From NCBI RefSeq assembly GCF_013001025.1, contig NZ_CP053021.1, positions 2,373,501 through 2,437,500 of the forward strand: 64,000 nt of DNA, read 5' to 3'. Within the stretch, counting starts at the first letter, position 1. Each line of letters starts with the position of its first letter. The DNA is from Sphingobium yanoikuyae (GTDB taxonomy: Bacteria; Pseudomonadota; Alphaproteobacteria; Sphingomonadales; Sphingomonadaceae). The translations under genes were made by a program, and so were the position numbers. This document shows positions 1-8,770 of the stretch, one piece after another. The notes under the pieces were generated by a model. The model was not told the origin of the DNA. It did not search any database and saw nothing but the letters and a program-made list of their open reading frames with translations.

Positions 1-1
1 T

Positions 2-292
2 TTCGTGAGCGGCATTCATCCGCAAGCGGCGGCCAAAGCCGAACACATCCTCTGTTCCCCTGACCGCCAGGCCACCTTCAAGTCGATCTATGCCGGTGCG
101 CAGCCCAACTCGCTGCACAAATGCAAGGCTGGCGCCGAGAAGGTCGCCCGCGATGCGGAGACGGTCCGCAAGTTGGGCGTCTCAGGCACACCGACGCTCT
201 TCGTCGACGGCAAGCTCGTCTCCGGTTTCCAGCAGGCCGAGCTTGAGGCGTTCATCGAAGCAAGCGCCAAGAAGGCCAAGGCCGGCCCCTGA
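2..292 (+). CDS. DsbC-like thiol:disulfide protein, C-terminal part (cut by window start)
   Basis: The reading frame is open to the left edge, so the true start lies outside the window. The visible 96 residues match the C-terminal end of a DsbC/thioredoxin-fold protein: the segment KLGVSGTPTLFVDGKLVSG carries the conserved cis-proline loop (Thr-Pro) and the final strand and helix. The catalytic CXXC would be upstream and is not visible. Periplasmic disulfide isomerases are common in F-type tra operons, because TraU, TraN, TraH and TraV-class proteins need disulfide bonds, and traA follows 204 bp downstream. The fold is fairly sure; assignment to a named gene such as dsbC or trbB is inference. 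Confidence 0.7.
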   Translation, partial: FVSGIHPQAAAKAEHILCSPDRQATFKSIYAGAQPNSLHKCKAGAEKVARDAETVRKLGVSGTPTLFVDGKLVSGFQQAELEAFIEASAKKAKAGP

Positions 293-496
293 CCAGCATG
301 TCAGCGATTTGGCGGACCTTGCCTGCGCGCGCTTCAGAAGCGCCCGCGAGGACCGGAATGCCGGCGAGGACGTAGCTCCGGGAGCCGTCCAGCGCCTCGT
401 CGGCCGGAAACGCCGGAACGAGCCACGTGTCTCGATCCGGCGTCGGTGCCGGCAAGCATGATCGGGACGGCTCTTAACACGACAAGGAGACTGCAT

Positions 497-814
497 ATGT
501 TGACTTTGCTTCGGGGAAGGACGTTCCGCACGATCGACGCGGCGGTCCTTTTCCTCCTGGCCGCGATCGCCGGAACGAGCGTCGCCTACGCTTTCCAGGC
601 GCCGGCTGCTGGCGACCTTGGTTACGACATCTACGACATCGTCGTGAACCAGGGCGTCAAGGGTCCGCTCGGCTTCGTGGGCGGTGTTGCCGCCTTCCTG
701 TTCGGCGTTTCGCGGCTCTTCTCCAACATCATGATCGGCATCCCGACGATCGTGGCGGCGGTCTGCCTCATCAAGGCGGATTCGATCCTCCAGACCTTCG
801 GCATGCTGATCTGA
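497..814 (+). CDS. traA: TraA-like conjugative pilin precursor
   Basis: This 105-residue protein has a long basic leader (residues 1-35, with a hydrophobic stretch ending near a cleavage-like Ala-Phe-Gln-Ala) and two hydrophobic helices in the mature part, the layout of VirB2/TraA pilins. It directly precedes traL-traE-traK-traB, the F-type order, which is the strongest evidence. ATG 497 is chosen because AAGGAGA lies at 484-490 with six-base spacing; an upstream in-frame ATG at 446 has no such site. The S26 peptidase encoded at 14725 is a candidate for processing it. Pilins diverge quickly, so the call leans on position and topology. Confidence 0.75.
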   Translation: MLTLLRGRTFRTIDAAVLFLLAAIAGTSVAYAFQAPAAGDLGYDIYDIVVNQGVKGPLGFVGGVAAFLFGVSRLFSNIMIGIPTIVAAVCLIKADSILQTFGMLI

Positions 815-922
815 AAATCTGGCCTTGCGCCGGGCAAGCCGGCGCGAGGCCACCGAAACGGGAGGCGGTGGTCGCCTTCCGCAACCCACGTCCAACGACG
901 TGGTGAAGCAAGGGAGAAGGGC

Positions 923-1189
923 GTGGACGAACGTCTGCCGCAGTTCCTGCACCGGCCGGTCCAGATCCTCTGGTTCGACAGTCAGGAGTTCATCGTCGTG
1001 ATGAGCGTGATCTTCGTCGCGGTCATCGTCGGCGGGATCATCGGCTGGCTGCTCATCGGCGCTCTTCTCCTTTTCATTCCCTGGAAGCGGACCAAGCCGC
1101 GCGGGTTCATCCCGCACCTGGCCTGGCGCTGGGGCCTCGCCCGCTTCCGCAACTACCCGGGTCCGACCCAGACCCGCTTCTTCGAGTAG
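923..1189 (+). CDS. traL: TraL, F-type pilus assembly protein
   Basis: TraL is a small inner-membrane protein of the F-type secretion channel, comparable to VirB3. The 88-residue product has the expected length and one long hydrophobic region (about residues 26-57) followed by a basic segment KRTKPRG. The start is GTG at 923 with a purine-rich AGGGAGAAGG at 911-920. It lies between traA and traE with only 5 bp to the next start, so translation is probably coupled. Family and position agree. Confidence 0.85.
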   Translation: MDERLPQFLHRPVQILWFDSQEFIVVMSVIFVAVIVGGIIGWLLIGALLLFIPWKRTKPRGFIPHLAWRWGLARFRNYPGPTQTRFFE

Positions 1190-1194
1190 GCGAG

Positions 1195-1830
1195 ATGGCT
1201 CATCCCTTCAGGCGCAAGCGCCAACCCGACATGATCGGCGACACGCGGCCGAGCTGGCACCTGCACCGCTATCTGCAGGGCTCGGCCAACCTCTTCGAGG
1301 AGAACCGGCTGCTCAAGGTCGCGATCGCGGGCCTGTTCGGGATCACCGCCGTGCTCGGGACCGTCATCTATACCTCGAACCAGAACACGCGCACCGTGGT
1401 CGTGCCGTTCGGTGCCGATGGCGACCTCTATGTGACGGGCAACAAGCCTTCCGAAGCCTATCTGCGCTCGATCACCTTCAACATCGTGGGTCTTGCCGGC
1501 ACCTATTCCGCTTATTCTGCGGATCGTCAGTTCCAGGAGCTGCTGCGGATCGCGCATCCCAGTGCCTACAATGGTCTTCGTGACAGTCTCAACAGGCTGC
1601 TCGACGAGCTTGGCAACAACCCGACGCTCTCCATCGCGACCTATATCCGGGGCGATCAGCCCGTCACCTGGACGGGCAGCGAGATCCTCGTCCCTGTCGA
1701 GAAGGTAAGAGTGATCGGCGGCGTTATCCGCAAGTTCCGCGGCAATCTGCGCATCCGCTACGCGCTCGAAAATGGTCGCTTCTGGCTGACTGCGCTCCAA
1801 GAGGAGAATTTCAGTGCCGATATCCGTTAA
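1195..1830 (+). CDS. traE: TraE, F-type secretion channel protein
   Basis: TraE is the VirB8-like bitopic inner-membrane component of F-type systems. The 211-residue product has a cytoplasmic N-terminus, one membrane segment at about residues 39-60 (LLKVAIAGLFGITAVLGTVI) and a periplasmic domain, as in the family. It starts 5 bp after traL. Its 3' end overlaps traK by 17 bp, and the GAGGAG at 1801-1806 inside its coding sequence serves as the traK ribosome site. Confidence 0.9.
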   Translation: MAHPFRRKRQPDMIGDTRPSWHLHRYLQGSANLFEENRLLKVAIAGLFGITAVLGTVIYTSNQNTRTVVVPFGADGDLYVTGNKPSEAYLRSITFNIVGLAGTYSAYSADRQFQELLRIAHPSAYNGLRDSLNRLLDELGNNPTLSIATYIRGDQPVTWTGSEILVPVEKVRVIGGVIRKFRGNLRIRYALENGRFWLTALQEENFSADIR

Positions 1831-2623
1831 GCGCGCGAGGCTAGCCTGCCTCGCCGGGGCGCCCACCTTTCTTATATTGGCCGCGTCCCTTCCCGCAACT
1901 GCCCCTGCTTTCGCCCAGTCGATCGCGGCGCTGCCTGACCAGACGAGCCGGATCCGGCTCTCCAACCGCGACGTCAATCATGTCGTGTGCGTAGGCGGCG
2001 ACATCGAGGACGTCAAATTCTCGGCCGAGAAGGGCCTTGCGGTCGAGCGCGGTGGCTCGGACGCGTGGATCAAGTTCCTGGTGCTCGAGACCGAGGACCC
2101 AAATATCCCGGGAAGCGGCGCCAAGACGCACAGCTATGTGACGACCCCATCGGAATTCTTCGTCTCGTGCAACGGCGCGATCTATCCGCTCTATGCCGAG
2201 CCCGCCGACATACCGGCCCAGACCGTCACGCTCGTCCCCGGGGGCGCCCAGCGCGCCCGGGCGAACGACGCGCTGCTTGGGCCACTTGTCGAGGAAGAGC
2301 GTGCCGTCGGTATCGTGCTCGCGATCCTGCAGGACCGGGTGCCGGCATCCTTCTCCGAGGTCGCGCCCTCGCGCGACAGGCTGATCCTCACGGACCTTCC
2401 CACCGTGACGCTTAGCGAACGGCGGCGGCTCGAAGTGGAAGGCGCGGGGCTTTCGGTCAGCGAATATCTGGTCCGTGCCAGCGCCGCCACCGCGCTCGAT
2501 GAACGCGAATTCCTCGATACCGCGATTGGGGCCGACATCTTTGCCATCACGATCGACCGGCTGACGCTGGGTGCCAATGAGACCGCACGGCTGATCGTCG
2601 TTCGCCGGAGTGTGCAGCAATGA
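1814..2623 (+). CDS. traK: TraK, secretin-like outer-membrane core protein
   Basis: TraK is the VirB9-like periplasmic/outer-membrane core subunit of F-type channels and pairs with TraV and TraB. The 269-residue product begins with a signal peptide (about residues 1-35, ending Ala-Phe-Ala) and has the mainly beta, secretin-related C-terminal region. The GTG start at 1814 sits eight bases after GAGGAG, and the stop overlaps the traB start as ATGA. Its natural partner traB is disrupted in this window. Confidence 0.88.
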   Translation: MPISVKRARLACLAGAPTFLILAASLPATAPAFAQSIAALPDQTSRIRLSNRDVNHVVCVGGDIEDVKFSAEKGLAVERGGSDAWIKFLVLETEDPNIPGSGAKTHSYVTTPSEFFVSCNGAIYPLYAEPADIPAQTVTLVPGGAQRARANDALLGPLVEEERAVGIVLAILQDRVPASFSEVAPSRDRLILTDLPTVTLSERRRLEVEGAGLSVSEYLVRASAATALDEREFLDTAIGADIFAITIDRLTLGANETARLIVVRRSVQQ

Positions 2624-3267
2624 CGACGCCTGACGAAAACCGGCAGGCCACTCCTGCAGCGGCTCCGGGCCACCCCACCGACGATAGCGAAGAAAGCGCT
2701 GTCGCTCGGCCGGCCCTGCTCGACCTGCCGGCGCAATGGTCGAAGCTGACATCCGACCAGAAGCTGCGCGCCAAGCAGTTGGGCGTCGTCTCCACGATCG
2801 CACTGCTCGGCCTAGGCCTCTACACCGCAAGCACCAGCGGTCACAAGGAAGCGCCCAAGGCACCCCAGGCCTCGAACCTGGACATGGGCGCTGGGCTTCG
2901 CGGCGACAGCCTCGAAGTGAAGCTGCGCGGCGATCTCCAGAAGATTCTCGACGGCCAGACCTTGCTCGGCGATCGGGTCACCGCGATCGAGGAAGGCAAA
3001 GTGGTTCCCGGCACGGGTGGCGGTTCTCACGCGCCGGGTATGGCCGGCGGCGATGGTGGCGATCTGCCGCCGGCCATACCCGGCGAGGCTCCGGCCTATC
3101 CGCCCGCGCCGCCCGAAGCCCGGGGTGCGGCTAGCGAAATCCCTGCCCCGCCCGCACCGCCCGCGCCGCCGGCTCCACCCACGCAACGTCAGATCGGCGC
3201 GATCGGCGCAGCGACGGCCACGCAAGCTTCGGAAGGAGGTGCTGGCAGCGGCGCCGCCTCAAAAAAA
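2620..3267 (+). pseudogene. traB: traB, 5' part, interrupted by an IS110-type element
   Basis: This encodes the first 216 residues of TraB, the VirB10-like scaffold that spans the envelope. Visible parts are the cytoplasmic N-terminus, one membrane segment (about residues 54-70), a short coiled region and a proline/glycine-rich stretch with repeated Pro-Pro-Ala (about 140-185) typical of TraB. After codon 216 (Lys) the frame enters the insertion element and stops at 3294 after nine foreign residues. Joining 3267 to 4631 restores a 430-residue frame reading SKKRTIYLPPGFMKA across the junction, which is the conserved start of the TraB beta domain. The gene was therefore intact before insertion. 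Confidence 0.92.
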
Positions 3268-3519
3268 CGTATGGCCCGCCCCGTTTGCAAGTAGGATTTT
3301 ACGGTGTTCTGATCAGTCTGCGTCAACGTATGCGGTCTCACGGGAGCATCCCGTGGCCAAGATGGACATCCGCACGTCTGGAGCCACAATAAGGGAACCG
3401 GCAACAGGTGCCATTTTTTTGCCCGGGCTTTCCAGACGCCGATCGACTGTCAGGCCATCTTCACGATCCTTCCTGCAAACATCGTTGGGCTACGCGCGCA
3501 GAAGCACGCAGCCGATCCG
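3268..3519 (-). ncRNA. candidate bridge RNA region of the IS110/IS1111 element
   Basis: IS110-family elements are known to express a structured RNA from a non-coding end; in the IS1111 group it comes from the end downstream of the recombinase. Here that end is 252 bp with no coding frame. It contains a perfect 7-bp stem with a 3-base loop at 3339-3355 (CACGGGA, GCA, TCCCGTG) and further GC-rich pairing segments. On the transcribed strand it carries a run of seven A (complement of 3414-3420). The target in traB also has seven A (3261-3267) next to the CG junction, so this run is a possible target-recognition segment. RNA ends and loop assignments cannot be set by eye. Confidence 0.45.
3271..3282 (+). 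repeat. left subterminal inverted repeat of the IS110 element
   Basis: The sequence ATGGCCCGCCCC is the exact reverse complement of 4606-4617. It lies 3 bp inside the left edge of the element. Confidence 0.85.
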
Positions 3520-4551
3520 TTATGCCGCTGCTGGATAGCCGCGTTCGAAGCTCACTTCTTTGCGAAGGGCTGCCCAAGCGATCCGCGCCAGTTTATTAGC
3601 CAATGCGACGACGATTGCGTTGCGATGAACTCCTCGCTCGATCATTCCTGTCAACCAACGTCCCAGCGGGGTTTCGCTGCGCGCCAGTGACGGTAATGCT
3701 GCCCGGGCGCCATGGATGAGCAAAGTGCGCAAATAGGTGTTGCCACGCTTGGAGATGCCGAGCAGCCGGGGCTTGCCGCCGGTAGTATGTTGCCTGGGTA
3801 CCAAGCCGAGCCAAGCACCCAAGTCTCGCGCTTTGGCAAAGCTGCTGGCATCGCCCACGGCTGCAATCAAAGCGGTTGCGTTCAACGTGCCGATGCCGGG
3901 GATGGACGTGAGCCGCCGGGCAGCTGCATCATTGCGAGCCAGTTCGACAAACTCGCCGTTCAGTGCCTCGACCTTGGTATCAAGTTCGTGCCATTCGGCG
4001 CGCAGTTCACCCACCAGTTGCTTCAAGCGTGGTGATAGGGCCGTATCTTCGGCGGCCAGCATGGCATCAATGCCCAACTCCAGCTTGCGCCGGCCGGCCG
4101 GAAAAATGGTCCCCCGCTCCAGGAGGATCGCCCGCAGTTGGTTGATAAGGTTTGTGCGCTCGGCTACCAGGCGGGACCTGACGCGGTGGAGGGTCTGGAT
4201 GTCCAACTGCTCCTGAGTCTTGAGTTCGACGAAGCGCATAGTCGGGCGCGAGGCGGCCTCGGCAATCCCCTCCGCATCACGATCATCATTCTTCTGCGCT
4301 TTGACATACGGGCGTACGTACTCCGGCGACATCAATCTGATTTCGTGCCCCTGCGCGGCGAAAAGGCGACCAAGGTTGTGGGCACCACAGCACGCCTCCA
4401 TTGCAATCACGCAAGCCGGAAGCTTGGTCACGTAATCGATAAGTGTCTGTCGGCGCATCGACTTACGCACGATGACAGCGCCTGCTGCATCAACGCCTAC
4501 GACACTGCAGGCATTCTTGCCCAAATCAACGCCAAGGATAACAATAGACAT
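3520..4551 (-). CDS. IS110-family transposase (DEDD recombinase)
   Basis: The 343-residue product has the N-terminal RuvC-like DEDD domain (starting IVILGVDLGKNACSVVG with the first Asp, then KNDDRDAEGIAEAA with the second acidic pair) and the C-terminal transposase_20 domain with SIPGIGTLNATALIAAVGD and the catalytic-serine region near GNTYLRTLLIHGARA. ATG 4551 is preferred because GGAAAGGAG lies just upstream; an earlier in-frame ATG at 4617 falls inside the inverted repeat. Length is normal, no frameshift is seen, and the element looks active. Confidence 0.93.
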   Translation of the reverse strand: MSIVILGVDLGKNACSVVGVDAAGAVIVRKSMRRQTLIDYVTKLPACVIAMEACCGAHNLGRLFAAQGHEIRLMSPEYVRPYVKAQKNDDRDAEGIAEAASRPTMRFVELKTQEQLDIQTLHRVRSRLVAERTNLINQLRAILLERGTIFPAGRRKLELGIDAMLAAEDTALSPRLKQLVGELRAEWHELDTKVEALNGEFVELARNDAAARRLTSIPGIGTLNATALIAAVGDASSFAKARDLGAWLGLVPRQHTTGGKPRLLGISKRGNTYLRTLLIHGARAALPSLARSETPLGRWLTGMIERGVHRNAIVVALANKLARIAWAALRKEVSFERGYPAAA

Positions 4552-4605
4552 CGGTCCGCTCCTTTCCTTTTCAAGCACCGGCATCATACCTGATGCCGGG
4601 GAAAA

Positions 4606-4617
4606 GGGGCGGGCCAT
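4606..4617 (-). repeat. right subterminal inverted repeat of the IS110 element
   Basis: GGGGCGGGCCAT pairs perfectly with 3271-3282. Thirteen bases separate it from the right edge of the element. Confidence 0.85.
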
Positions 4618-4630
4618 CCCATAAGGGAAG

Positions 4631-5275
4631 CGGACGATCTATTTGCCACCTGGTTTCATGAAGGCTCGGCTCCTGACCGGCATCGACGCCCTGGCGAGCC
4701 GGGACGCGACCAGTAATCCCGAACCGATCATAGCCAGGGTCCAGGCGCCTGCTGTTCTCCCCAACGAGGTCAAGGCCAATCTCGCCGGTTGCTTCGTTAT
4801 CGGCAATGCAACGGGCAGCCTTGCCAAGGAGCGCGTCGAGATCCAGCTCGTCTCGATCTCCTGCGTGGACTTCGACAGCCATGCGGTGGTCGACCAGGCG
4901 ATCAAGGGCTTCTTCGTCGATGCCGATGGCAAGAAGGGCCTCTCCGGCAAGGTCGTGACCCGCGCCGGCGCCACGCTCGCCCGCTCGTTCATTGCCGGCA
5001 CGATCGCCGGCATATCGCAGAGCGTCGAAGGGTCTTTCGGCAGCCTTTCGACCTCAGCGCTGGGCAGCGTGCGCAGCCTGGATGCGGGCGATGCGGTCAA
5101 GTCGGGCGTCGCGGGCGGCCTCTCCAAGTCCTCCGACAAGCTCACCGACTTCTACCTCGATCTCGCCCGCCAGGCTGGCCCGGTCGTCGAAGTCGGCGCG
5201 GCCAAGGATGTCGTGGTCGTCATCCAGGAGGGTCTCGCCCTTGAGATCAAGCCGTCGGTCGGGAGCAAATTCTGA
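4631..5275 (+). pseudogene. traB: traB, 3' part, separated from its start by the insertion
   Basis: This carries the remaining 214 residues of TraB, starting RTIYLPPGFMKARLLTG, the conserved opening of the periplasmic beta-barrel domain, and including VLPNEVKANLAGCFVIG and ERVEIQLVSISC. Nothing in this half looks decayed. A TTG at 4643 could in principle start a separate polypeptide, but it would lack the membrane anchor and proline-rich span, so function is unlikely. The next gene, traV, starts 32 bp downstream. Confidence 0.9.
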
Positions 5276-5307
5276 TGCGCTCGCCCTTTTCCTCAGGAGA
5301 TCCTGAC

Positions 5308-5943
5308 ATGTCCGTGCTGGCCTACCAGTCTTTTCATCGTTCGCTGCTTTCGCTCAGCCTGCTCGCAAGCCTTGGTGGCTGCGCGGCGGTCGGATCGATG
5401 ATGTCGCCCTATTCTGAGAAGTTCGACTGCAAGAACAGCGATCACGGGCAGTGCATCCATCCGGATCGGGCCTATGAGGACGCGGTCGCGGGTGTGGCGT
5501 CGAAGTCGGACCCCAAGGTCACCAATGACCGTGCGATGCTGCGCGGCCAGGACCAGGGCAAGGCGAACGGCAAACCGGGAAGCAATCCCGCAGGCAGTGC
5601 CTATGGCAGTTACCGCGACAGCGTCTACCAGGAACTCAAGGGTCTGATCGAGGCGCCGGTCACACCGATGCTGAAGCCGGCACGCACGGTGCGGACGCTC
5701 ATCCTCCCCTATGCCGACCGCCAGCGGCCCGACCGGCTCTATATGCCGCGCTATGTCTATTCGGTGATCGACAAGCCGGTTTGGGTCGTCGGCGGCGCGC
5801 TCGTGGCCTCACCCGATCGTGCGTCACAGGCGCCGATCCTCGGCCAGGTGCGCGACGGCACCGCGCCCGATGGTGAGGCGCGACCGGCCACCGTTCCCGC
5901 TGCACCCGCGATCGTCCCGCCCGCACCGGAGCCCCAGCCATGA
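5308..5943 (+). CDS. traV: TraV, outer-membrane lipoprotein of the F-type channel
   Basis: TraV anchors TraK in the outer membrane. The 211-residue product has a lipoprotein signal with the lipobox Leu-Gly-Gly-Cys at Cys25, further cysteines (FDCKNSDHGQC) typical of TraV, and a proline-rich C-terminus. ATG 5308 follows CAGGAGA at 5294-5300; an upstream in-frame ATG at 5275 would spoil the lipoprotein signal. The stop overlaps the traC start as ATGA. Confidence 0.85.
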   Translation: MSVLAYQSFHRSLLSLSLLASLGGCAAVGSMMSPYSEKFDCKNSDHGQCIHPDRAYEDAVAGVASKSDPKVTNDRAMLRGQDQGKANGKPGSNPAGSAYGSYRDSVYQELKGLIEAPVTPMLKPARTVRTLILPYADRQRPDRLYMPRYVYSVIDKPVWVVGGALVASPDRASQAPILGQVRDGTAPDGEARPATVPAAPAIVPPAPEPQP

Positions 5944-8438
5944 GCGGCCTCAGCTATGCGCGGCTGCGGAACGCCGTCCGGCGGGACAGTTTCTCCGACT
6001 ATCTCCCGCTGGTCGCCTGGGACGAGGACACGGAGGCCTTCCTCTGCATCGACGACACCTGGGGCCATGCCTGGGAACTGGTGCCGACGTCCTATATGTT
6101 CGCCCATGTCCAGGGTGCGCTGCAGGGCCTGCTCAACATCCATTTCCCGGACGGGACGGTCCTCCAACTCCACACCTTTGCCGATCCGCTGATCGACGAC
6201 GCGCTCGACGCTTTCCTCGATTTGAAGACCCGTGATGATCCGCTGATCCAGGCCTCCGCGCGCTATACGCACGCATATCTCAGTGAAGGGCGACACGGCC
6301 TCAAGGCGCTCCACGGAATCCCGGTCCGCAACTTCCGCACGCTCCTGTCGATCAAGACGCGCCGGCCGCTCGGTGAAGACCTTCGCCGGCAGGTCGAGGA
6401 ACAACTCGCAAAACTCGGCATCCGCCGGCTTCCGCCAGAGGAGCTGGTCGCCTTCTACCGGCGTATCTTCAACGGCGTTGCTGATGCCGCCCCCGGCGTC
6501 TTCGCCGATGGCACTGCGACAGGCGCGCCACCGATCGGCAAGCAGATCATCGACGCGGGACCGGATCTCGTGTTCGAAGGTGCCGAGGTTTTCCTCGGCA
6601 ACCAGGTCGCGCGCTGCCTGACACCCAAGGCGCCGGCACGACGCATCACGGCCGAACGCGCCAATCGCCTGATGGGCGGGATGCGCGGCGCGTCCGAGGA
6701 CAGCGACCAGATCGGAGGCCCGTTCCTCTACACGCTCAACATCCTGTTCGATCATTCGCAGTTCGAAATCCACAAGCGGGCGCAGATTCTCTCGGCGCAG
6801 AAAGCTGCGGGTAGCTTCGCGGTCGAGGTCGGCAAGCAGATCGAGGAGATCGGCTGGATTCTCGACGAGGCCGGCAATAGCAAATTTGTCCGCGTCATCC
6901 CGACGATCTGGGTGTTCGGCCGCGACCGCGCCCATGCCCGCGATCTCGCGGCGCGCGCCAAGCGCCTCTGGGAAGGCGAGCCGCTTCCCTTCTCGATGCA
7001 GGAGGAGAGCTATCTCAACCCGACATTGCTGGTGATGAGCCTGCCTTTCGGGCTCTATCCCGACCGCACGACGCTCCGGCTGCTCGAGCGCGACTTCCGC
7101 ATGCCGGTCAAGGCGGCCGTGCTGATGGCGCCGATCCAGACCGACTTTCGCGGCGGCGGCCGCCCGGCCCTGCTCTATACCGGACGCAAGGGCCAGCTCG
7201 TCACGCTCGACCTGTTCGATCCGCGCATCAACAACTACAATTTCATCGTCTCGGCCGAGAGCGGTGCGGGCAAGAGCTTCCTGCTCAATAATTTGTGCCA
7301 GCAGTATTTTGCCTGCGGCGCGCTCATCCGCATCATCGATATCGGCGGCAGCTATCGGAAGCTCTGCACCCTCTGCTCGGGCCGGTACATCGACATCGGC
7401 GAAGAGCATCTGGTCCTGAACCCCTTCGATATGGGGCTGGCCCTCGATGGTGACGACAAGCAGTCGGCGATCACCATGGCAGTGGCGATCGTCGCGGAAA
7501 TGGCCAACGCCTCCACCCGCAAGGGCGTAACCACGTCCGAGTGGAACCTGCTCAAGTCCGCGGTCCAGTGGACGATCGACACCGGGCGCGCCGATCATGG
7601 CATCGATGCCGTACGCGAATGGCTCGGCACCTATCCTGAGCTGGTTGAGACCGCGCTCGATCACGTCGATCATCTCGTGCCCGTTGCACGCGAACTCGCC
7701 TTCAACCTGCGAGATTTCGGGTCGGGCGGTGCCTATGGCCATTATTTCAACGGCCCCTCGACGCTGGACATCCGCCACGATGAATTTGTGGTTCTCGAAC
7801 TCGAACGCCTCAAATCCATGCCCGATTTGTTCAACGTCATCGTCATGGTGGTGGTCAACGCGGTCACGCAGGAACTCTACCTGTCCGCGCGTGACAAGCC
7901 TCGCTTCGTGCTGTGCGACGAGGCCGCGCAGTTCATGACGCGCACCGACGGCCAGGATCTGTCGCGTCTCGCCGAGGCCTTCGGCCAAGGATACAGGCGC
8001 GCACGCAAATATCGCGGCTCGTTCGGCATCGTGCTCCAGTCGATGAACGACCTGACGCTTTTTGGCGGCACAGGCCAGGTGATCCTGGAGAATGCCGCGA
8101 CCCGCTTCCTGCTGCAGGGCTCGACCTATGACCGGGCCGTCGACAACAAGATCCTCGATTATTCGGGGTTCGTTCTCGACTTGCTGAAGTCGGTCCGTAA
8201 CTCCAAGCCGAACTACAGCGAGGTGTTCATCGATTCCCCGCTAGGACTCGGCATCGCGCGTCTCGTGGTCGATCCTTTCTCGTACTGGATCAACACCTCG
8301 GCGCCCGACGAAGTCGCTGCCTTTGAAGCGCTGATGCGTCAGGGCCTTTCGCCGCTCGAAGCCATTTGCCGTCTCGCCGGCGTCGAGCCCTCGCAGATCC
8401 TGGGCACGCCTGCCGCGCCTCGCCTGGTGGGAGTGTGA
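5940..8438 (+). CDS. traC: TraC, conjugation ATPase (VirB4 family)
   Basis: TraC is the cytoplasmic ATPase that drives pilus assembly. The 832-residue product has the usual length, with a TraC/VirB4 N-terminal domain, a Walker A site Ser-Gly-Ala-Gly-Lys-Ser at residues 441-446 and a Walker B region near 656-664 (FVLCDEAAQF). It overlaps traV by 4 bp. The gene is intact and highly typical, and is among the surest calls in the operon. Confidence 0.95.
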   Translation: MSGLSYARLRNAVRRDSFSDYLPLVAWDEDTEAFLCIDDTWGHAWELVPTSYMFAHVQGALQGLLNIHFPDGTVLQLHTFADPLIDDALDAFLDLKTRDDPLIQASARYTHAYLSEGRHGLKALHGIPVRNFRTLLSIKTRRPLGEDLRRQVEEQLAKLGIRRLPPEELVAFYRRIFNGVADAAPGVFADGTATGAPPIGKQIIDAGPDLVFEGAEVFLGNQVARCLTPKAPARRITAERANRLMGGMRGASEDSDQIGGPFLYTLNILFDHSQFEIHKRAQILSAQKAAGSFAVEVGKQIEEIGWILDEAGNSKFVRVIPTIWVFGRDRAHARDLAARAKRLWEGEPLPFSMQEESYLNPTLLVMSLPFGLYPDRTTLRLLERDFRMPVKAAVLMAPIQTDFRGGGRPALLYTGRKGQLVTLDLFDPRINNYNFIVSAESGAGKSFLLNNLCQQYFACGALIRIIDIGGSYRKLCTLCSGRYIDIGEEHLVLNPFDMGLALDGDDKQSAITMAVAIVAEMANASTRKGVTTSEWNLLKSAVQWTIDTGRADHGIDAVREWLGTYPELVETALDHVDHLVPVARELAFNLRDFGSGGAYGHYFNGPSTLDIRHDEFVVLELERLKSMPDLFNVIVMVVVNAVTQELYLSARDKPRFVLCDEAAQFMTRTDGQDLSRLAEAFGQGYRRARKYRGSFGIVLQSMNDLTLFGGTGQVILENAATRFLLQGSTYDRAVDNKILDYSGFVLDLLKSVRNSKPNYSEVFIDSPLGLGIARLVVDPFSYWINTSAPDEVAAFEALMRQGLSPLEAICRLAGVEPSQILGTPAAPRLVGV

Positions 8439-8443
8439 TCGCC

Positions 8444-8770
8444 ATGGCGCGCTTTACGCCGCATCCCGACCAGTTGCCGCTCAACTGGTCCGACAATGAA
8501 GCCATTGAATTGATCGTCAAGCAACGGCTCGCCGAGCGGTTCGAAGCGGAATCCTTCCAGTGGCGCTTCCGGCTCGTCATGATCGAGACGGTCATGATGG
8601 GCCTGCTCGTGCTCGTCGCGGGGCTCCTGCTCAAGCAGCCGACCATGATGGTGCTGCGCGCCTCGCTCCTCGTAGCGGCGTCGTGTCTCGCGACCGGGCT
8701 GCTCCTGCTCAGCCTCTCGGCGGGCACCGCGAAGCTGATAAGCCGCCTGCGCCGGTGGAGGGGCAAATGA
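8444..8770 (+). CDS. small membrane protein between traC and traW
   Basis: The 108-residue product has a charged N-terminus (about 45 residues) and two hydrophobic helices at about residues 45-65 and 72-92, with a basic tail. It starts 5 bp after traC, and its stop overlaps the next start as ATGA, so it belongs to the tra operon. The F plasmid has trbI here, a one-helix protein of similar size; the resemblance is only positional and no family is recognised. Confidence 0.7.
   Translation: MARFTPHPDQLPLNWSDNEAIELIVKQRLAERFEAESFQWRFRLVMIETVMMGLLVLVAGLLLKQPTMMVLRASLLVAASCLATGLLLLSLSAGTAKLISRLRRWRGK

Larger units (their letters stand above)
3268..4630 (-). mobile_element. IS110-family insertion sequence, IS1111-like subgroup
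   Basis: The element is 1363 bp, defined by the rejoined traB frame; the boundary is uncertain by the two bases CG present at both edges (3268-3269 and 4631-4632). It encodes one DEDD/transposase_20 recombinase on the minus strand and has perfect 12-bp inverted repeats that are subterminal (3271-3282 and 4606-4617), a mark of the IS1111 subgroup. No longer target duplication is seen, as expected for the family. The long non-coding end (252 bp) lies 3' of the recombinase and only 79 bp lie 5', again the IS1111 arrangement. The shared CG could be the core dinucleotide used in recombination; that is inference. Confidence 0.9.

Noticed and set aside
252..455. Minus-strand 67-residue frame before traA with a fairly protein-like sequence
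   Set aside because: It needs a TTG start, overlaps the end of the DsbC-like gene and has no recognisable family; not enough support.
5757..7988. 743-codon open frame antisense to traV/traC
   Set aside because: It mirrors the codon pattern of traC in GC-rich DNA, lacks any family resemblance, and traC is certain on the other strand.
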